DNA of 64,000 bases from Nemertoderma westbladi (taxonomy: Eukaryota > Xenacoelomorpha > Nemertodermatida > Nemertodermatidae): the NCBI GenBank assembly GCA_032718475.1, contig JAUCBJ010006441.1:1-64000 (forward strand), written 5' to 3'. A model generated the notes under the pieces. The model had not been told where the DNA came from. It searched no databases and saw nothing but the letters and a program-made list of their open reading frames with translations. Positions 10,126 to 22,068 of this stretch are shown here, one piece after another; within the stretch, counting starts at the first letter, position 1; each line of letters begins with the position of its first letter. The position numbers and the translations under genes were made by a program.

Positions 10126-12130
10126 TTAGCTTTTATTGAGTCTGGGAGAGCGCCTCGGAATGGATAATGGGGTATTATCATCAAAGGTAACACGTTTAGG
10201 AGGTGACCCATCAGGTATAACTACATTGGTAGTTCGAGGTAGATAGCGGCAATTACGAACGTATGTACGTCCATTAGATATGCACAGTAAAGCAGCGGAA
10301 TCTATGTTTTTCCACAACGGTACCAATGCGGTCCCACAGGTGTTGGTTTTTTATATGAACCTGCTCACCCACAGAAGTGGTGGAAGAGGGTATGCAGACA
10401 GGTTATATCTTTTAGCGATGTCCTGTTTAAGGATACCAGCATGGACTTCGGCGTCAGCAGTGCGTACTTTGTTATAACATTGTGGGTGCACTGGCAGACA
10501 AGTGAGTATGGGATGTCCATATAGCAATTGTGCTGGAGATGCATCAATGACAGATGGTGTATTGCACCACTCTGAGATGGCTTCTGCGAAAGCAGTTTGA
10601 TGGATGTGCTTTGATGGCGTTTGACATTTCTTTATCAAAGCCTTCATGGCTTTGACTGCAGATTCGGCATGTCCATTCGATTGTGGATACTCGGATGAAG
10701 AAATGCACTGTGTCACAGACCATTCGTTGAGGAAGTTCCGAAATTCCTCAGAGGTAAATTGTGGGCCCCCATCAGTTGTTAGTTCGATTGGCGTGCCTAG
10801 GTCCTGAAAGTAGCGAATGAAGGATGCGATGATGTGTCGCATGGATGGACACATATTATAAGCCTCGACGCTGGGCCAGCCAGTATATCGATCTGCATAT
10901 ACAACATAGTGCTGGTTCCGGTATGAAAATAAATAATCGGAGCACTGTTTGAAAGGTCGTATAGGGTGTGGCGTCAATATTAATTCTTCATGAGGTGGCC
11001 GCGTTGGTGTATTTGCCATGATTCGCAGGTGTCAACAGTAGTAGAAATGTCGGAATTCATGCCCAGCCAGTAGACAAGCACGCCCTGACAAGCACGGCGT
11101 TTTGTGCGCACAATGCCCTGATGAGAGGCATGTAAGCGCTTGAGTATTTCGCTGCAGATGGGGCTGGGGAGAATGATCCTCACCCCATAAAGTATAAGGT
11201 CACCATCAACAGAAAGTTCCATCAGTATGTATCTGTATGGGTGGACTGAGCTAGGCAGTTTATCAGTGTCGGTATCCATGTTGTTGGAAAGATACTGATG
11301 CAGCTCTCTGTATGCAGTATCAGTTTGTGCTGCATGTGTGATTATATCGAGTGCAGTATCATGGATAGGATGGCTGTCAGGAAAAACACCATTATCGACA
11401 GAACTGATTCGCTGGATGATGGTTGCATGGTGGTCATCATAGAACTTAGCATCATTACTAGGTTTTGGGTCTGATGTTGGAGCACGTGAAAGTGCATCTA
11501 CTGTATAGTTTTCTTTCCCTGGGACCCAATGAGCAGTAACTGTGTATGATGTGAGCTTCTCACATAAGCGTTGCAGGTGAGTGTTCTCAATGAGGTCAAT
11601 ACTGTACCTATTGAGTATGGGAAGCAATGGCTTATGATCAATGTCAATGTTAAAGTGAGGGATACCCTGGAGGTATAACTTGCACTTAGATATGGCCCAA
11701 ACGACTGCCAGGAGCTCTAACTCTATCATGGCATAGCTCGATTCCGTATCTGTGAGGAAACGGGATCCGCACTGAATGAGGCACCACCTGGGAGAGTGGT
11801 GCAGCAGCTGTTGCGATTTCTTTCGAGAAATCCCCAAGCTGATTAGCTAAACCGATGAAGGAGCGGAGCTCACGGATATTTGTTGGTATATAAACTCTGA
11901 TATGGTAGATACCCGTCCAGGGTCGGCTTTGATGCCATCACAACCAACAATATATCCAGCAAATTCCACATTGGGCTGCGCAAAGACCAGTTTGTCAGGG
12001 TTAAGAGTTATGGCAGCATTGTGACAATGGGTGAGAAGTTATTTTACTACAGATATGTGTTCATCAAATGTAGCAGAATAAACAAGTATGTCGTTGACAA
12101 TTTTTTAAATGTTAGATTGGCCCTCGAGTG
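10126..12130 (-). pseudogene. Ty3/Gypsy pol remnant (RT end, RNase H, integrase)
   Basis: On the minus strand from about 12130: a short RT C-terminal piece, then RNase H (ELELLAVVWAISKCKLYL, DHKPLL, HWVPGKENYTVDALSR) within 11837-10980. An integrase zinc-binding region with one altered Cys follows (LHASHQGIVRTKRRACQGV, CESW in place of CxxC). The integrase core is in 11019-10351 (ADRYTGWPSVEAY, TDGGPQFTS, NGHAESAVKAMK). The C-terminus at 10326-10126 ends in SIPRRSPRLNKS. Frames change at about 11830, 11000 and 10350. Gag, protease and most of RT are missing. Confidence 0.88.
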
Positions 12131-12559
12131 CAGCATCACCACACCGACAATACTGGTCACTGTTGCGGTTCATCACAACAATGTTTGGTAAAATGAAATA
12201 ATAAACTTAATGTCAGTTATTATATTAAAATAAAACGTACATAATATTAAATATTTTAACTCCAAAAACTTTTTACCATGAGAAACTCGACCAATATAAA
12301 TTATTTAATTATCATCCAAACATTTGGATAAATAAAATGGAATCACAAGTAAGATTAGTAGTGCACAAACTAGATAGGTTAAAATTATTAAAATAAATAA
12401 ATTATTATATCATTATATATTATTATTAAAAGTATTAGAGTTCCAGGGTCATTAAAAATATTGCTTTCCGTAGCGATGTGGTGTTTGGGGGGATCCCCTC
12501 GCAGGTTGTATAATGTAAGTTTGTATCCGCAGCACGGTTACATAGTTTGCATATGCAGG
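12131..12559. other. AT-rich gap, nothing recognised
   Basis: AT-rich sequence between the truncated Gypsy and a LINE fragment. No ORF, tRNA or clear repeat was seen. Confidence 0.6.
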
Positions 12560-13310
12560 TATTAGTCGGTTGCCAGATCGCAGAGTCGGTGGTGGCAGCC
12601 GTTAACGATCAGACGGACAATTCCTGGCCACAACCTCTTTGCTGAACGCATCGAGTTCGAGGTCAACTTAACTTTATAAGCCAAGCGAGCACAGCATGCT
12701 ATTCCATCATTATATAGGTGTAGGTGAGCCATTACCCATGAGATAATAACCATTTTGGGTTGAAAATACTACTCCGAGGTATTCGAAACTTCTTACGAAT
12801 TGAATTTGTTTTCCATTAAATAATAAAATATCATCGTTTGAAAAACGTCCTCCATTTCTTCATTTCACAGCTTTGGTCTTTGTGAGATAAACTGATAATT
12901 TATTTATCAAACAGAAATCGGCAAGTTTGTTAAGGGAGGCCTGGACGTCGTGGATTGATTCTCCATATATTACTAAATCATCTGCGTACATAACATGACG
13001 CTAATGCGATTGCCACTGGACAATAAGCTAAACAGTAATGGTGACAACTTATCCCCTTGGAGGACTCCAATGGTCTGTGCAGTGGGATTTAGTACATATC
13101 CACTGACACAAATGCACACAAAGTTTACTGCTAGTATAGACCACAGAACGGTAATGAACTTTCTGTTTACCCCACATATTGATAGCTTCTTCATTAGCAG
13201 CTGACGATCAACCGAATCGAAGGCTTTGGAGAAGTCTACGAACACACATTAAACATGACCACCCGAGTTGCTGAGGATTGAGTTTATGTATTCATATAGC
13301 CGCCACAATG
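12560..13310 (-). pseudogene. LINE reverse-transcriptase fragment (fourth LINE family)
   Basis: Minus-strand RT core with MFVDFSKAFDSVDRQ (first catalytic Asp), GVLQGDKLSPLLFSLL and, after a frameshift near 12975, MYADDLVIYGES. FEYLGVVF follows further on. The downstream part has stops and shifts and decays by about 12560. Its motifs differ from LINE-A, B and C (YADD rather than FADD), so it is a separate family. The clade is not determined. It ends abruptly at about 13310, next to repeat C. Confidence 0.8.
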
Positions 13311-13820
13311 GTTGATCTGTATATAAATATACACGAAGTGGGGCCTTCGCGCAGCACGTGACTTAAATTTAATTTAAGTACTAATTCGAAAGTATTACTG
13401 TATTAGCAAATTTTAAGCAGATTTCGCCTAATCACTTTTTACCTCTTTCATTTCTATTCAGACATTTCTGACTCTAGCGGTATAGTGAGAACTGAAGATG
13501 GATTAGGGTCTCCAGCCCCACAAAGACACAGCCTATGGATGAATAGTACATACGTACATCGGCCAAGTTTCATCTTGAATAACGGATAACGAAATGAGAG
13601 ACGGATCTCACTTTCAGAAATTTCGTCGTATAGCGGCAGACCGATTAAATCTCCCCCCCCCCCCCCCCCCCCCCACAAAGACGCAGCATGTGGTCCAGAA
13701 TATATGGCAAGATTCAGCTTAAACTGATTAAAATCAATGAGACGGGAGAATCTATTTGATTTCAGGCATAAAGTAGTCCTATAGCGGGTGACTGTTGAAC
13801 TGATTTTCAACAAAACAAAT

Positions 13821-14460
13821 TTTCAACTTGGCAGCTTTAAATTCGACAAAGTTATAAGCATGTCAATATCATAACGACGACAACGATTTCACTTTCAGAC
13901 ATTTGGCCCTCTAGCGGCAGACTGGAGAACTGCAGATGGATTCGCCTCCTTTGAAAGTCACAGCTAATGGTCTAATACATATCTGCCAAGTTTCAGCTTA
14001 AACGGATTAAAAGCAAAGAAATGGGAGGGCATTTAATGTTTAGACATGTGGCCCTCTAGCGGGAGACCATTGCACTGATGGTGTCTGAAAGTCTCTCAAA
14101 AATCTCAACTTTAGCTCATATTGATACCTACAAATTTTCAACTTGGCAGCTTTAAATCCGACAAAGTTATTAGCATGTCAAAATCGTAACGACGACAACG
14201 ATTTCACTTTCAGACCTTTGGCCCTCTAGCGGCAGACTGGAGAACTGCAGATGGATTCGCCTCCTTTGAAAGTCACAGCTAATGGTCTAATACATATCTG
14301 CCAAGTTTCAGCTTAAACGGATTAAAAGCAAAGAAATGGGATGGCATTTAATGTTTAGACATGTGGCCCTCTAGCGGGAGACCATTGCACTGATGGTGTC
14401 TGAAAGTCTCTCAAAAATCTCAACTTTTGCTCATATTAATACCTACAAATTTTCAACTTG
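13821..14460 (+). repeat. 315-bp tandem duplication within repeat C
   Basis: Two full units and the start of a third, each opening with TTTCAACTTGGCAGCTTTAAA and containing CCCTCTAGCGGCAGACTGG and CCCTCTAGCGGGAGACCATT. The same internal structure is in copy 2, so the duplication predates dispersal. Confidence 0.85.
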
Positions 14461-14499
14461 GCAGCTTTAAATCCGACAAAGTTATTAGCATGTAAAAAT

Positions 14500-14575
14500 C
14501 GTACCGACGACGATGACGACGACGACGACAACGACAACGACGACGACGATGACGACGACGACGACGACGACAACT
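14500..14575 (+). repeat. (ACG)n microsatellite
   Basis: Imperfect ACG/ACA triplets near the 3' end of repeat C. Reverse frames encode poly-Arg, which is an artefact. Copy 2 (39365-39420) has a different length. Confidence 0.9.
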
Positions 14576-14759
14576 ATTTGCATAAATTGACCCACCCCCT
14601 AACAGTGTCAATTCGCTAAGGCTCCGCCAACTTCGTGGCTCGCCCCACATATATTGTCCTATTTGGTGTTGATGTTTTATTTTGTCAATTACTAGTACTC
14701 TGGATGTACAGTAGCTACTGTACCATTTCTCAAGATCAAACTTATTTATACTGTATTAA

Positions 14760-14985
14760 ATTCCGGCATGGTAGATCAGTTGGTTTGAGCGCCAGGCCTG
14801 CAATCTATTGGTTGTAGGTTCAGCCCCGCCAGGGTCCACTCAGCCTTTCATCCACTGGGGTCGATAAAATGAGTACCAACCAGTTAAATAACTGGGAGCA
14901 AATCTTGGGATAGGAGTAGCGCCCACCCCTACCCTCGGGTTGCAGGTTTGCGCCTTCTACATGCGCATGCTCCTCATGACCTTTT
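14760..14985 (+). mobile_element. tRNA-derived SINE with Ceph-like core
   Basis: A tRNA-related head contains an A-box-like TGGTAGATCAGTTGG and a B-box-like GTAGGTTCAGCCCC. The body follows with CTCAGCCTTTCATCC and GGGTCGATAAAATGAGTACC. The latter strongly resembles the conserved core reported in cephalopod SINEs and related metazoan families (recalled from knowledge, not searched). The 3' limit is uncertain. It sits against the BEL gag remnant on its right. Confidence 0.75.
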
Positions 14986-15116
14986 CCTAAACAGGAAAAG
15001 CAATGAATATTAAGTTTGAGAAAATCCTTGCGATCTTCATAGTTGGTCACCACATGACAATTCATAGTTGGTCACCACATGACAATTTGCCGAATAGTGA
15101 CTCTGTCTGCAAAAAC
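14975..15116 (-). pseudogene. BEL/Pao gag zinc-knuckle fragment
   Basis: Minus-strand frame with a partial knuckle CRQSHYSANC, then a linker and a second knuckle start CFSCLGKGH, the pattern seen in BEL/Pao gag. A 25-bp tandem duplication (15035-15085, GTTGGTCACCACATGACAAT in each copy) breaks the frame. It continues the gag at 17341, from which it is separated by the solo LTR at 15122-17335. The second knuckle is cut off by the SINE. Confidence 0.75.
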
Positions 15117-15121
15117 CACAC

Positions 15122-17335
15122 TGTTAAACTACCGCGTCACCTATACTAACAGCAGAACTGTTGAACAGACAAGTAAGGGTATACTTCTCTGCCAACCTAA
15201 TAAATTCCCGCCTAACCAATAAGACACAAAGACTGCTCTACTGTTAAATAAAGGCAATCAGGAGCGTGCTATTACTAAATTGTAGGGCTGCTAAATACAA
15301 AACCGCTACTTACCGTTGGATGGCGCTAATCTGCCGTCCGCTAATATAATTTACTAAATTTACATGGCTCCTGCAAAATCGCTTGTTCCTTTCTCTACCG
15401 ATCGCCCGATAGAGAGCTAACTGTTCGAATCTATGAGCCATGCGGGAATAACCAAAACAATAAACCCGAGTCGGCTCCCTAAGCTTACTTAAGACGAGTG
15501 CGAGAGGCTTTGCACTCAGAGTATATTCTTACGCCTAATTTTACTACTATTGAAGCACGCTATTGCCTACGTCTTTTCTAATCGCGAATACTGAGGGTTC
15601 CTAACGGAATGTGTGAATGCGAGAATATTTAAAACAATCAAATAATGGTACGGTACAATGTCTTTCGTGGGCAGTACCACTCCGGGTCTAAATTTGCCTG
15701 CGGCTGGCTTTAGGCCAGCAATTTACTAATGCGAGTTGCGCACTGACTACTGCGATCTAGCTTATTGCCCGCTAATGCAAATAACCGCTCAGCGTGAATA
15801 GTTTACGGTACTCTAAATTATTACCTAGCTACTCTCCGCTATGCTGTGTACTAATTCTTAATTTCACTAATTAATTACAGTCACAAATATGTAACAGCGT
15901 ACTAATTACTAAGAGTTCCAGAATGCGTAATTCTAATTTATTACACAACAGGTTTCACTAGTAACAGTCTAAAATACTGTATTACTTGGACCTAATCAGT
16001 AATCATTTATCGTAAACTAAGAAATAGAAATCAATCAAAGAGAAAAGGGGCGCCTACCTAAGCATTCGTAATCATAGGCACACTTCAGTAACACACCAAT
16101 CAGCGTCAGCAATCACAGATCACAATGTACAACTTGCAATTATACAATCCGCAATCATATAATTTGCCATGCAATTCGCTATCCGCTATTCGCTATTGTA
16201 AAGCACGCAGGCCTCTCCCCAGTACGTCTAAGCTTCCTAACTAACCCAATTCCTGCCCCCCCTAATACTAAATAGAGACAAGACCTGGATCATCAGCCCC
16301 CTAATTGCCGTACCAGCAGATGGTCTGCCCGCTACAACGCAAATTGCCCAACCGCAGCGCAAGTTGCCCTCTATACGCAAGTTGCCCGACTGCAACGGTG
16401 GCCCACCGCCAGCGTTGCCCGCCTTTGAATCCTCCGCTCTCCCTTAGTCGCCCAACCCCCCGATGTGCTCACTGCCTACCGGTACCTTAGCCTTCCATCA
16501 AGATAAATAGCTACCGTAGCGGCGCATGCAAATCACAAGTCTGACAGTCTCAGAAATCCCGTAGGATTATTGCGTCGAAAGGAATTACATAGAACCATTA
16601 ACTAAAGGGTAGAAATCACAGTTCCATGATGTAATTAGCAGTAATCTTTGAGATTGATTGAGAAACACAACAAGAATCAAACAGAAATTATAAATTTGCA
16701 AATCATTTCAAGAAAATCAAAAGCAGAAAAATACGCACAAATTGTACTCTGAGATACAGATTGAGATACAGCTCTACCGGCAAACCGCCAATTTATAGGT
16801 GATCCGAGTGGGGTGATGCAATAAGGGTGATGCAATCGCTCTCCTATTGGCTCTCCAGTCCGCGCTAGCATTAGACCAACCTGGAAGCAGTTAGTCCAAT
16901 AAGAAGGCCGGATTGTAGCCCTATTGCTTCCCAAACCCTCAAATTATTACCATATATGGTAATGGATCATGTCCCTGGCTGCTGAATGGTTAGGATAGCG
17001 TCCCTAGATGCTAGCCCTATCGAAGCTAATAACAGCAAGCACATATCCAGGGTCCAACTGAACTTGCTACCCTGGAACTATCTACCTATATCTTAATACA
17101 AAATTACGTAGGTAGGGCTACATACTATACAAAATGGATGAATTCAAAATATATGGGCGTTTCAATTTCCCTATCTAAATATCACCTCGCTATTATGCCT
17201 TATCTAAAATATTATGCTGCACAACGGACTAATATTGCGTACAGTATAACGGACTAATATATTATACTGCATAATGGACCAATATATTATACTGTATAAT
17301 GGCTAATAATGTGTACAGCGCCATATACCGTAACA
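15122..17335 (-). mobile_element. Solo LTR, 2.2 kb, in BEL gag
   Basis: Flanked by an exact 5-bp duplication CACAC (15117-15121 and 17336-17340). Ends are TGTTAAAC... and ...CCGTAACA, giving TG...CA and a short inverted TGTTA/TAACA. Either side lies the same BEL gag frame. No ORF, primer site or internal domain was seen, so this looks like a solo LTR of an unidentified element, unusually long for one. Strand is not certain. The right end carries several near-repeats of TATTATACTG(C/T)ATAATGG. Confidence 0.75.
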
Positions 17336-17340
17336 CACAC

Positions 17341-17886
17341 CATGGGATGAATGTATATGTTTTCCCTGATGATTGAAATGTACTTGGAGCATTTTGATTG
17401 AAATTTACTATTACCAACCGCAGCTGATTTAAACCCACCATTGGCATTTTGTATGGTACTATTTCCGTTGTAAGGTCGATTCTTATTTTTAGTTGAATCT
17501 ACGATGAACGTCGAAGCTGACGGTAGTGTTGGTTTCTGACTTTGCGATTCTACATTATGAAATGGAGTGTGACCTTTAGTAAGTTCTAAAATGGCTTCTT
17601 CAGTGTCTAATTGAACTTTAATTTGGTCAACTAGCCACTGAAGGTCGTTAATGTCATTATTATTTAGACGAAGCAACCGTTTTGCTAACTCTAAAGGCAA
17701 TGCACTTAAAATGTCTGGAATAACAATCAATTGATATTCTATAGGCGCCACACCAAGTGCGTCTAAAGCTCTAATATTTGCTCCTCACGAATCGTATATT
17801 TTCCACAATGATGCTGTTTTTCCAAGATTGTCTCTAATATTATGCAGTTCCGTGGCAACGAATTATTCGTCCTTTATTGCCGTATT
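17341..17886 (-). pseudogene. BEL/Pao gag, middle part
   Basis: Minus-strand frame whose residues resemble BEL/Pao gag (DUF1759-type region and beyond): RIIRCHGTA, NIRDNLGKTASLW, LDALGVAPIEYQL, then a Ser/Asn-rich linker. An in-frame stop lies near 17785, and further decay follows. It joins 19566-20210 upstream after removal of the LINE-B copy, and 15116 downstream after removal of the solo LTR. Confidence 0.75.
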
Positions 17887-17896
17887 GTTCCTTTAA

Positions 17897-19517
17897 AGCT
17901 CCTCAAAAATGACAGGGTATTGCCTGATAACTTTATAGAAGTAAAAGTGTCTGAGACTGTACTCCCAGATATTCCCATTGGTGATATCTCCTTTGCAGAA
18001 GTTAAGGCTGCTGCAAAGAGCATTAAGACCAATCGTGCCAGTGGAGTAGATGGTGTTCCCCCTGAGGTCTTTAAAATACCTGAGTGTTTAAAGCTCATCT
18101 ATCCCATCATAGTAGACATGTACCGAACAACAAGAGTCCCACAAGAAATGAAAACAAATAAGTTGGTGCCAGTTCCCAAGAAGGGCAACCTAACACTCTA
18201 TGGTTCTTTTCGGGGAATCTCATTGATCTCGATTGCTGCAAAGCTATACAATAGAATTTTATTAAATCGCATCAGGGATCCCATTGAGAGACTGCTCCGT
18301 GGAAATCAGAATGGGTTCCGTAAAGGTCGTGGGACCATTGAGCCCATTTTGGCACTTAGAAGGATAATTGAAGAGTTATCAAAAAAGAAAGACAGGCATC
18401 TGGATGTTATCTTTGTTGACTTCTTCAAGGCCTTTGATTCAGTCTCTCGCTCACGTATGTTCAGCATACTTTCATTATATTGGATTCCTGATGAAATTAT
18501 TGCAGCAATCAGATCAGTATACGATGGTTCGACAACATTTGTGTCTACTGTTGACGGTGACACAGAACCATTTGAAGTTTTATGGGGCGTCCTCCAGGGA
18601 GACACACTTGCACCATTATTGTTCATAATTGTTGTTGACTATGTTCTACGCATGTCCTTATATCATCATAATGATGATGGGGTGATGATAACTCCACCTA
18701 CTGGCTCCAGAAGTCGAGGAAATCCTGCCAAGTACCTAACTGATCTAGACTTTGCTGATGATTTAGGAGTACTCTCAGAATTACTAGAGGGAGCCCAACG
18801 GCTCCTCAGCTCATTAGAACATGCTGCTTCTAGTGTTGGTCTTTATATTAACTTCAGAAAGACAGTTATAAATGACAGTTAACTTTGAAAGTCCTCAGCA
18901 AGTCTCTGATCGGATGAGCATAAGCTCAAAAGATGGTATGCTTGAGCATGTGGATGACTTCTGTTACCCGGAAGTCAGGTGAGGACCTTCGAATACGTAA
19001 GGGAAAGGCATGGGCAGCCTTGAATAGGCTTTCCAGGATTTTGAAGTCACCAAGAATTAATCGGACACTTAAGGTCCGATTATTTAGAGCAGCAGTAGTT
19101 CCAGTACTCCTCTATGGGAGTCCATGCTGGGCTCTAACTGCTGAGGACACCAAATCTCTGGATGGCACATTGACAAGAATGCTACGCCGGGTTCATTGTG
19201 TCAAGTATAATGCACACATCTCCAACCAGACACTATATAACATTGGAGGTGTCTCATTGGTTCCCCCAAGCTTGACACTAGAACAAAATCGCCTCAGCTT
19301 TGCAGGACATTGCTTTCGCCGTGAGGACCAGCCAGTGCATAATCTTGTACTTTGGCAGCCTCATGGAGTGAATAAGCATGGTGGACAGCCCATGACTTTC
19401 TTGAGACGCATCTTAAAGGACACTGGCCTTGAAGATGCGGATGATCTAGCAAATGTCATGGGTGATAGGGAGTTGTGGCGATGCAATTTTGTCGATAAGC
19501 CGGCACAGCATTCTTAA
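17897..19517 (+). pseudogene. LINE-B reverse transcriptase (frameshifted copy)
   Basis: Carries ASGVDGVPPEVFK, NGFRKGRGT, IFVDFFKAFDSVSRSRMF, GVLQGDTLAPLLF and LDFADDLGVLSE, the usual RT palm motifs. About 18860 the sequence after NFRKT is altered compared with the minus-strand copy, and the frame ends at 18882. The thumb and C-terminal domain reappear at 18933, minus a short segment, and end at 19517. It can no longer make a full protein. Confidence 0.85.
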
Positions 19518-19555
19518 AAATGCAGCTGCAATGCAGCATGCCGATCCTAGTAGTA
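17897..19555 (+). mobile_element. LINE-B, 5'-truncated copy
   Basis: Flanked by a 10-bp duplication GTTCCTTTAA (17887-17896 and 19556-19565). It contains most of the RT and the C-terminal domain and ends in a short (TAG)n tail. The ORF from 17897 to 18882 has VDFFKAFDS, LQGDTLAP and FADD. A local rearrangement near 18860-18940 shifts the frame and the C-terminal part (18933-19517) continues in another. It is truncated at the linker and lacks the endonuclease. It is very similar to the minus-strand LINE-B at 22086-23820. Confidence 0.9.
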
Positions 19556-19565
19556 GTTCCTTTAA

Positions 19566-20210
19566 GATATCAATAATGCTATTGCATAATTTTCACCAGT
19601 CACAGGTAGGGCGGTAACTATCGCTTTGACGGGGCCACTTAAACTTTGTATAAGATGCTGGAACTTAAGCACGTCTGGTAATCCTGAGTCATGTATGGCT
19701 GAAAGGAATGAATCCCGCCAGCCACAGTACTCTAAGGGATTACCGTTAAATGTAGGAGGTTGAAGTTTTGGTAAAACCGACCTGGAAAAATAGCTGTTAG
19801 TTTCAAAAGGGTTTGGGTGAGCAGTTGTGACTACACTAGCACCTGAAATTCCTACAATATCGTTAGATACCGGTAACCTACCTACACCTACAGTAGTAGA
19901 TACGGTTATGTGTTCTAAATGAAGTTTCAGTTTAGATAACAGATCAGATAACTTTACCTATTAGTCGACCGCCTTTGGAGTATCAGCAATGACTGACTGT
20001 TCTGTTGCGATTCCCCAGATCCCTTCGTTTAGAGTTGCGAGCGTTTCCCTTTGATCGTTGCGATTTTACTTCTTACTGTAGTTATGTCCAATTCGTTTAT
20101 GTTATCGATGTTTTCTAACTGACGCATTTGAGGCCGATTCTGTCCGGTAAATCCACTGGCCTCTAGTGGCCGGACCTCCGCATTACTAATGTAATCCATA
20201 GTGGGGGTTG
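19566..20210 (-). pseudogene. BEL/Pao gag, N-terminal part
   Basis: Minus strand: a region with LPKLQPPTFNGNPLEY, WRDSFLSAIHDSG, KFQHLIQSLSG and TALPVTGENYAIALL is a clear match to the conserved BEL/Pao gag segment that includes the P-x-F-x-G-x-P-L-E motif. The N-terminus before it has stops. A start near 20201 reads MDYISNAEVRP, similar to the LINE-C ORF start MDSTSNAEVRP. Confidence 0.75.
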
Positions 20211-21203
20211 GGGTTGCTTTTTTTTGTCTTTTTTTGAGTCTCCCGAGAGTTTTGGGATTACTTCACTAACATTCAACATAAACTAGTCCAGTTTCTATAG
20301 CGTCTTTAGTGTCTAGAATCTTAATTAATACAAATAGTAAAGTAACTGTAAATCATCGAATTGTGAAGTTTAATTTAAGTTATAAGTCTGCAAGGTGGGG
20401 CCAATAGCACTAGAGTTAGACTAACATCATATGAATCAACTTTTGTTGCAGCAACTTGTTTAGCAACATATCTCCTGCACGAGCAACTTTGTTACGACAA
20501 TTTGTATTCACTACATTTTTAGGTAAACCAAGTTGCGTAACAACACGTTCCTCTTCAGAGGGGGCCTACAGCTACAACATGTTGATTTTAATGAATTTTA
20601 GTCGCATCATGACAGGCTCTAACCGGCCATTCAGCGCAATCAGTTAGAGTTAAACTCACTTTCAAAACAAATTTGATGCGATAAAAATTCACAGAAACAA
20701 TTAGAATGTAATTTCCAATATATGGTATAAGAAGAATATCATACAATCTCAAAATATAGCTGATATATGAGTGTTCAAATTGGGGTATATATTCTAGAAC
20801 ATGTTATTATTCTAGAACATATTATTTTTATTTAAAAATCTCTTTAACAATTTCAATATTTTTAAACATTAAACGTGTGAAATATCAGATATTTTAACAT
20901 CACAAAAACCCTATGTAACGTCAGAGTGGTTTTGAATTTGAGTGATACTCGTATATTAAACGCAATTAATAATTAAATCATGATATTGAACACGTATTTC
21001 GTTTATCGTGTGACTACAAAATAAAAACCAAAGACCCAAATAATAAAGACCTGTACAAAACATATTTGTTAAGGCAACAGTTTCGTATATCACTACATTT
21101 TTATAACATAAATCATTGTTACCATGGCAACATTGTAGAGTTCTAGAACAAAATAGAAATATTATACACTATTCTAGAACTTAAATAAATTAAAAATACA
21201 ACG
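20211..21203. other. Non-coding, with reversed copy of composite leader
   Basis: No convincing gene. Between about 20990 and 21180 the reverse complement resembles the leader at 21762-21900 and the stretch around 6290-6330 (TTTATTATTTGGGTCTT and TAACAATGAT...TATGTT). It therefore forms an imperfect inverted repeat with composite copy 2. The rest is AT-rich. Confidence 0.5.
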
Positions 21204-21924
21204 TTCTAGAATATATCGCTAATTATTTTTCAAATTTAAAATTGGTAGTATTTAAAAAATTTATTCAAAAATTTTTTTCGGGTTGGAAATGCACAAAAGT
21301 CAAATTAAGGCAATTAAAAGACGTACGGAGAAAAATATGCGACGCCAGAGCTTTGTGTGAGGAGTGTATTAAACCACGAAGGTTAATTTACCGAAAAACT
21401 GACACAATAGGCCTACATGTGGAGGCAACAGATAGGAAAAGTATAATTAAGCGGATTCCATGAGATATTAAAGGCCAATACCCCAATGGCTAAATAAACT
21501 AATAAGTTACATCGTTATACAAAAACTTTTTAAGTGTATTCAGAAATTTATTTAAAGATTAATTTTTTTTAATTTACTAGCTATATGTTCTAGTAAATAA
21601 TATTTTTTATTTTATTTATGTTCGGTATACAAAAACTCTATCTATAATGAATATAAAATTTAAATGTATTCAGAAATTTATTTAAAGATTAATTTTTTTA
21701 TTTACGAGCTATTTAAAAATTAAAAATTCTAGCTATATGTTCTAGAACATTATATTATTATTTTATTTATGTTCTAGAATAGTATATAATGATTTTATAT
21801 TGTTCTAGAACTCTTCAACTTTGCCATAGTAACAATGATATATGTTTTAAAAATGTAGTGCTATACGGAACTCTAGCCTTTGTTAACTTTCGTTTATTGT
21901 TTTGGTTCCCCCAACACGCCTCTA

Positions 21925-22068
21925 TAACCTGCTGCTTTAAATGGCAATGGGACTTAACCTTCTATGGCAATGGGATCTAACGCTCTTTGGGACGTAATGC
22001 GAAATTACCTCTTTGTTTCAAAGCTCACAAAGAGCGTTAGTGCCTTTGCAATTTAAAGGAGCAGGTTA
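21925..22068. repeat. Hairpin block of composite repeat, copy 2
   Basis: Inverted ends TAACCTGCTGCTTTAAAT and ATTTAAAGGAGCAGGTTA with a nested inner inverted repeat AACGCTCTTTG/CAAAGAGCGTT. It serves as the uninterrupted reference for the LINE-A target site in copy 1. Confidence 0.75.

Larger units (their letters stand above)
13331..14649 (+). mobile_element. Repeat C, copy 1
   Basis: A 1.3-kb element repeated almost identically at 38189-39496. It begins ACACGAAGTGGGGCCTTCGC and ends GGCTCGCCCCACA. No coding capacity. Inside are a poly-C tract (near 13652-13674), a tandem duplication with a 315-bp period (starts at 13821, 14136 and 14451) and a terminal ACG microsatellite. The phrase CCCTCTAGCGG recurs in each unit. 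A non-autonomous transposon is likely but its class is unknown, and no clear TSD was found. Confidence 0.85.

Noticed and set aside
13454-13813. Gly-rich ORF over a poly-C tract (also 38312-38675)
   Set aside because: Lies within repeat C, with the tract length differing between copies. No protein family is recognisable.
14453-14650. Arg-rich ORF on the minus strand
   Set aside because: Product of the ACG microsatellite at the end of repeat C. The same happens at 39315-39497.
20430-20580. Possible coding stretch on the minus strand (QLGLPKNVVNTNCRNKVA)
   Set aside because: Only about 45 codons, no family recognised and stops on both sides.
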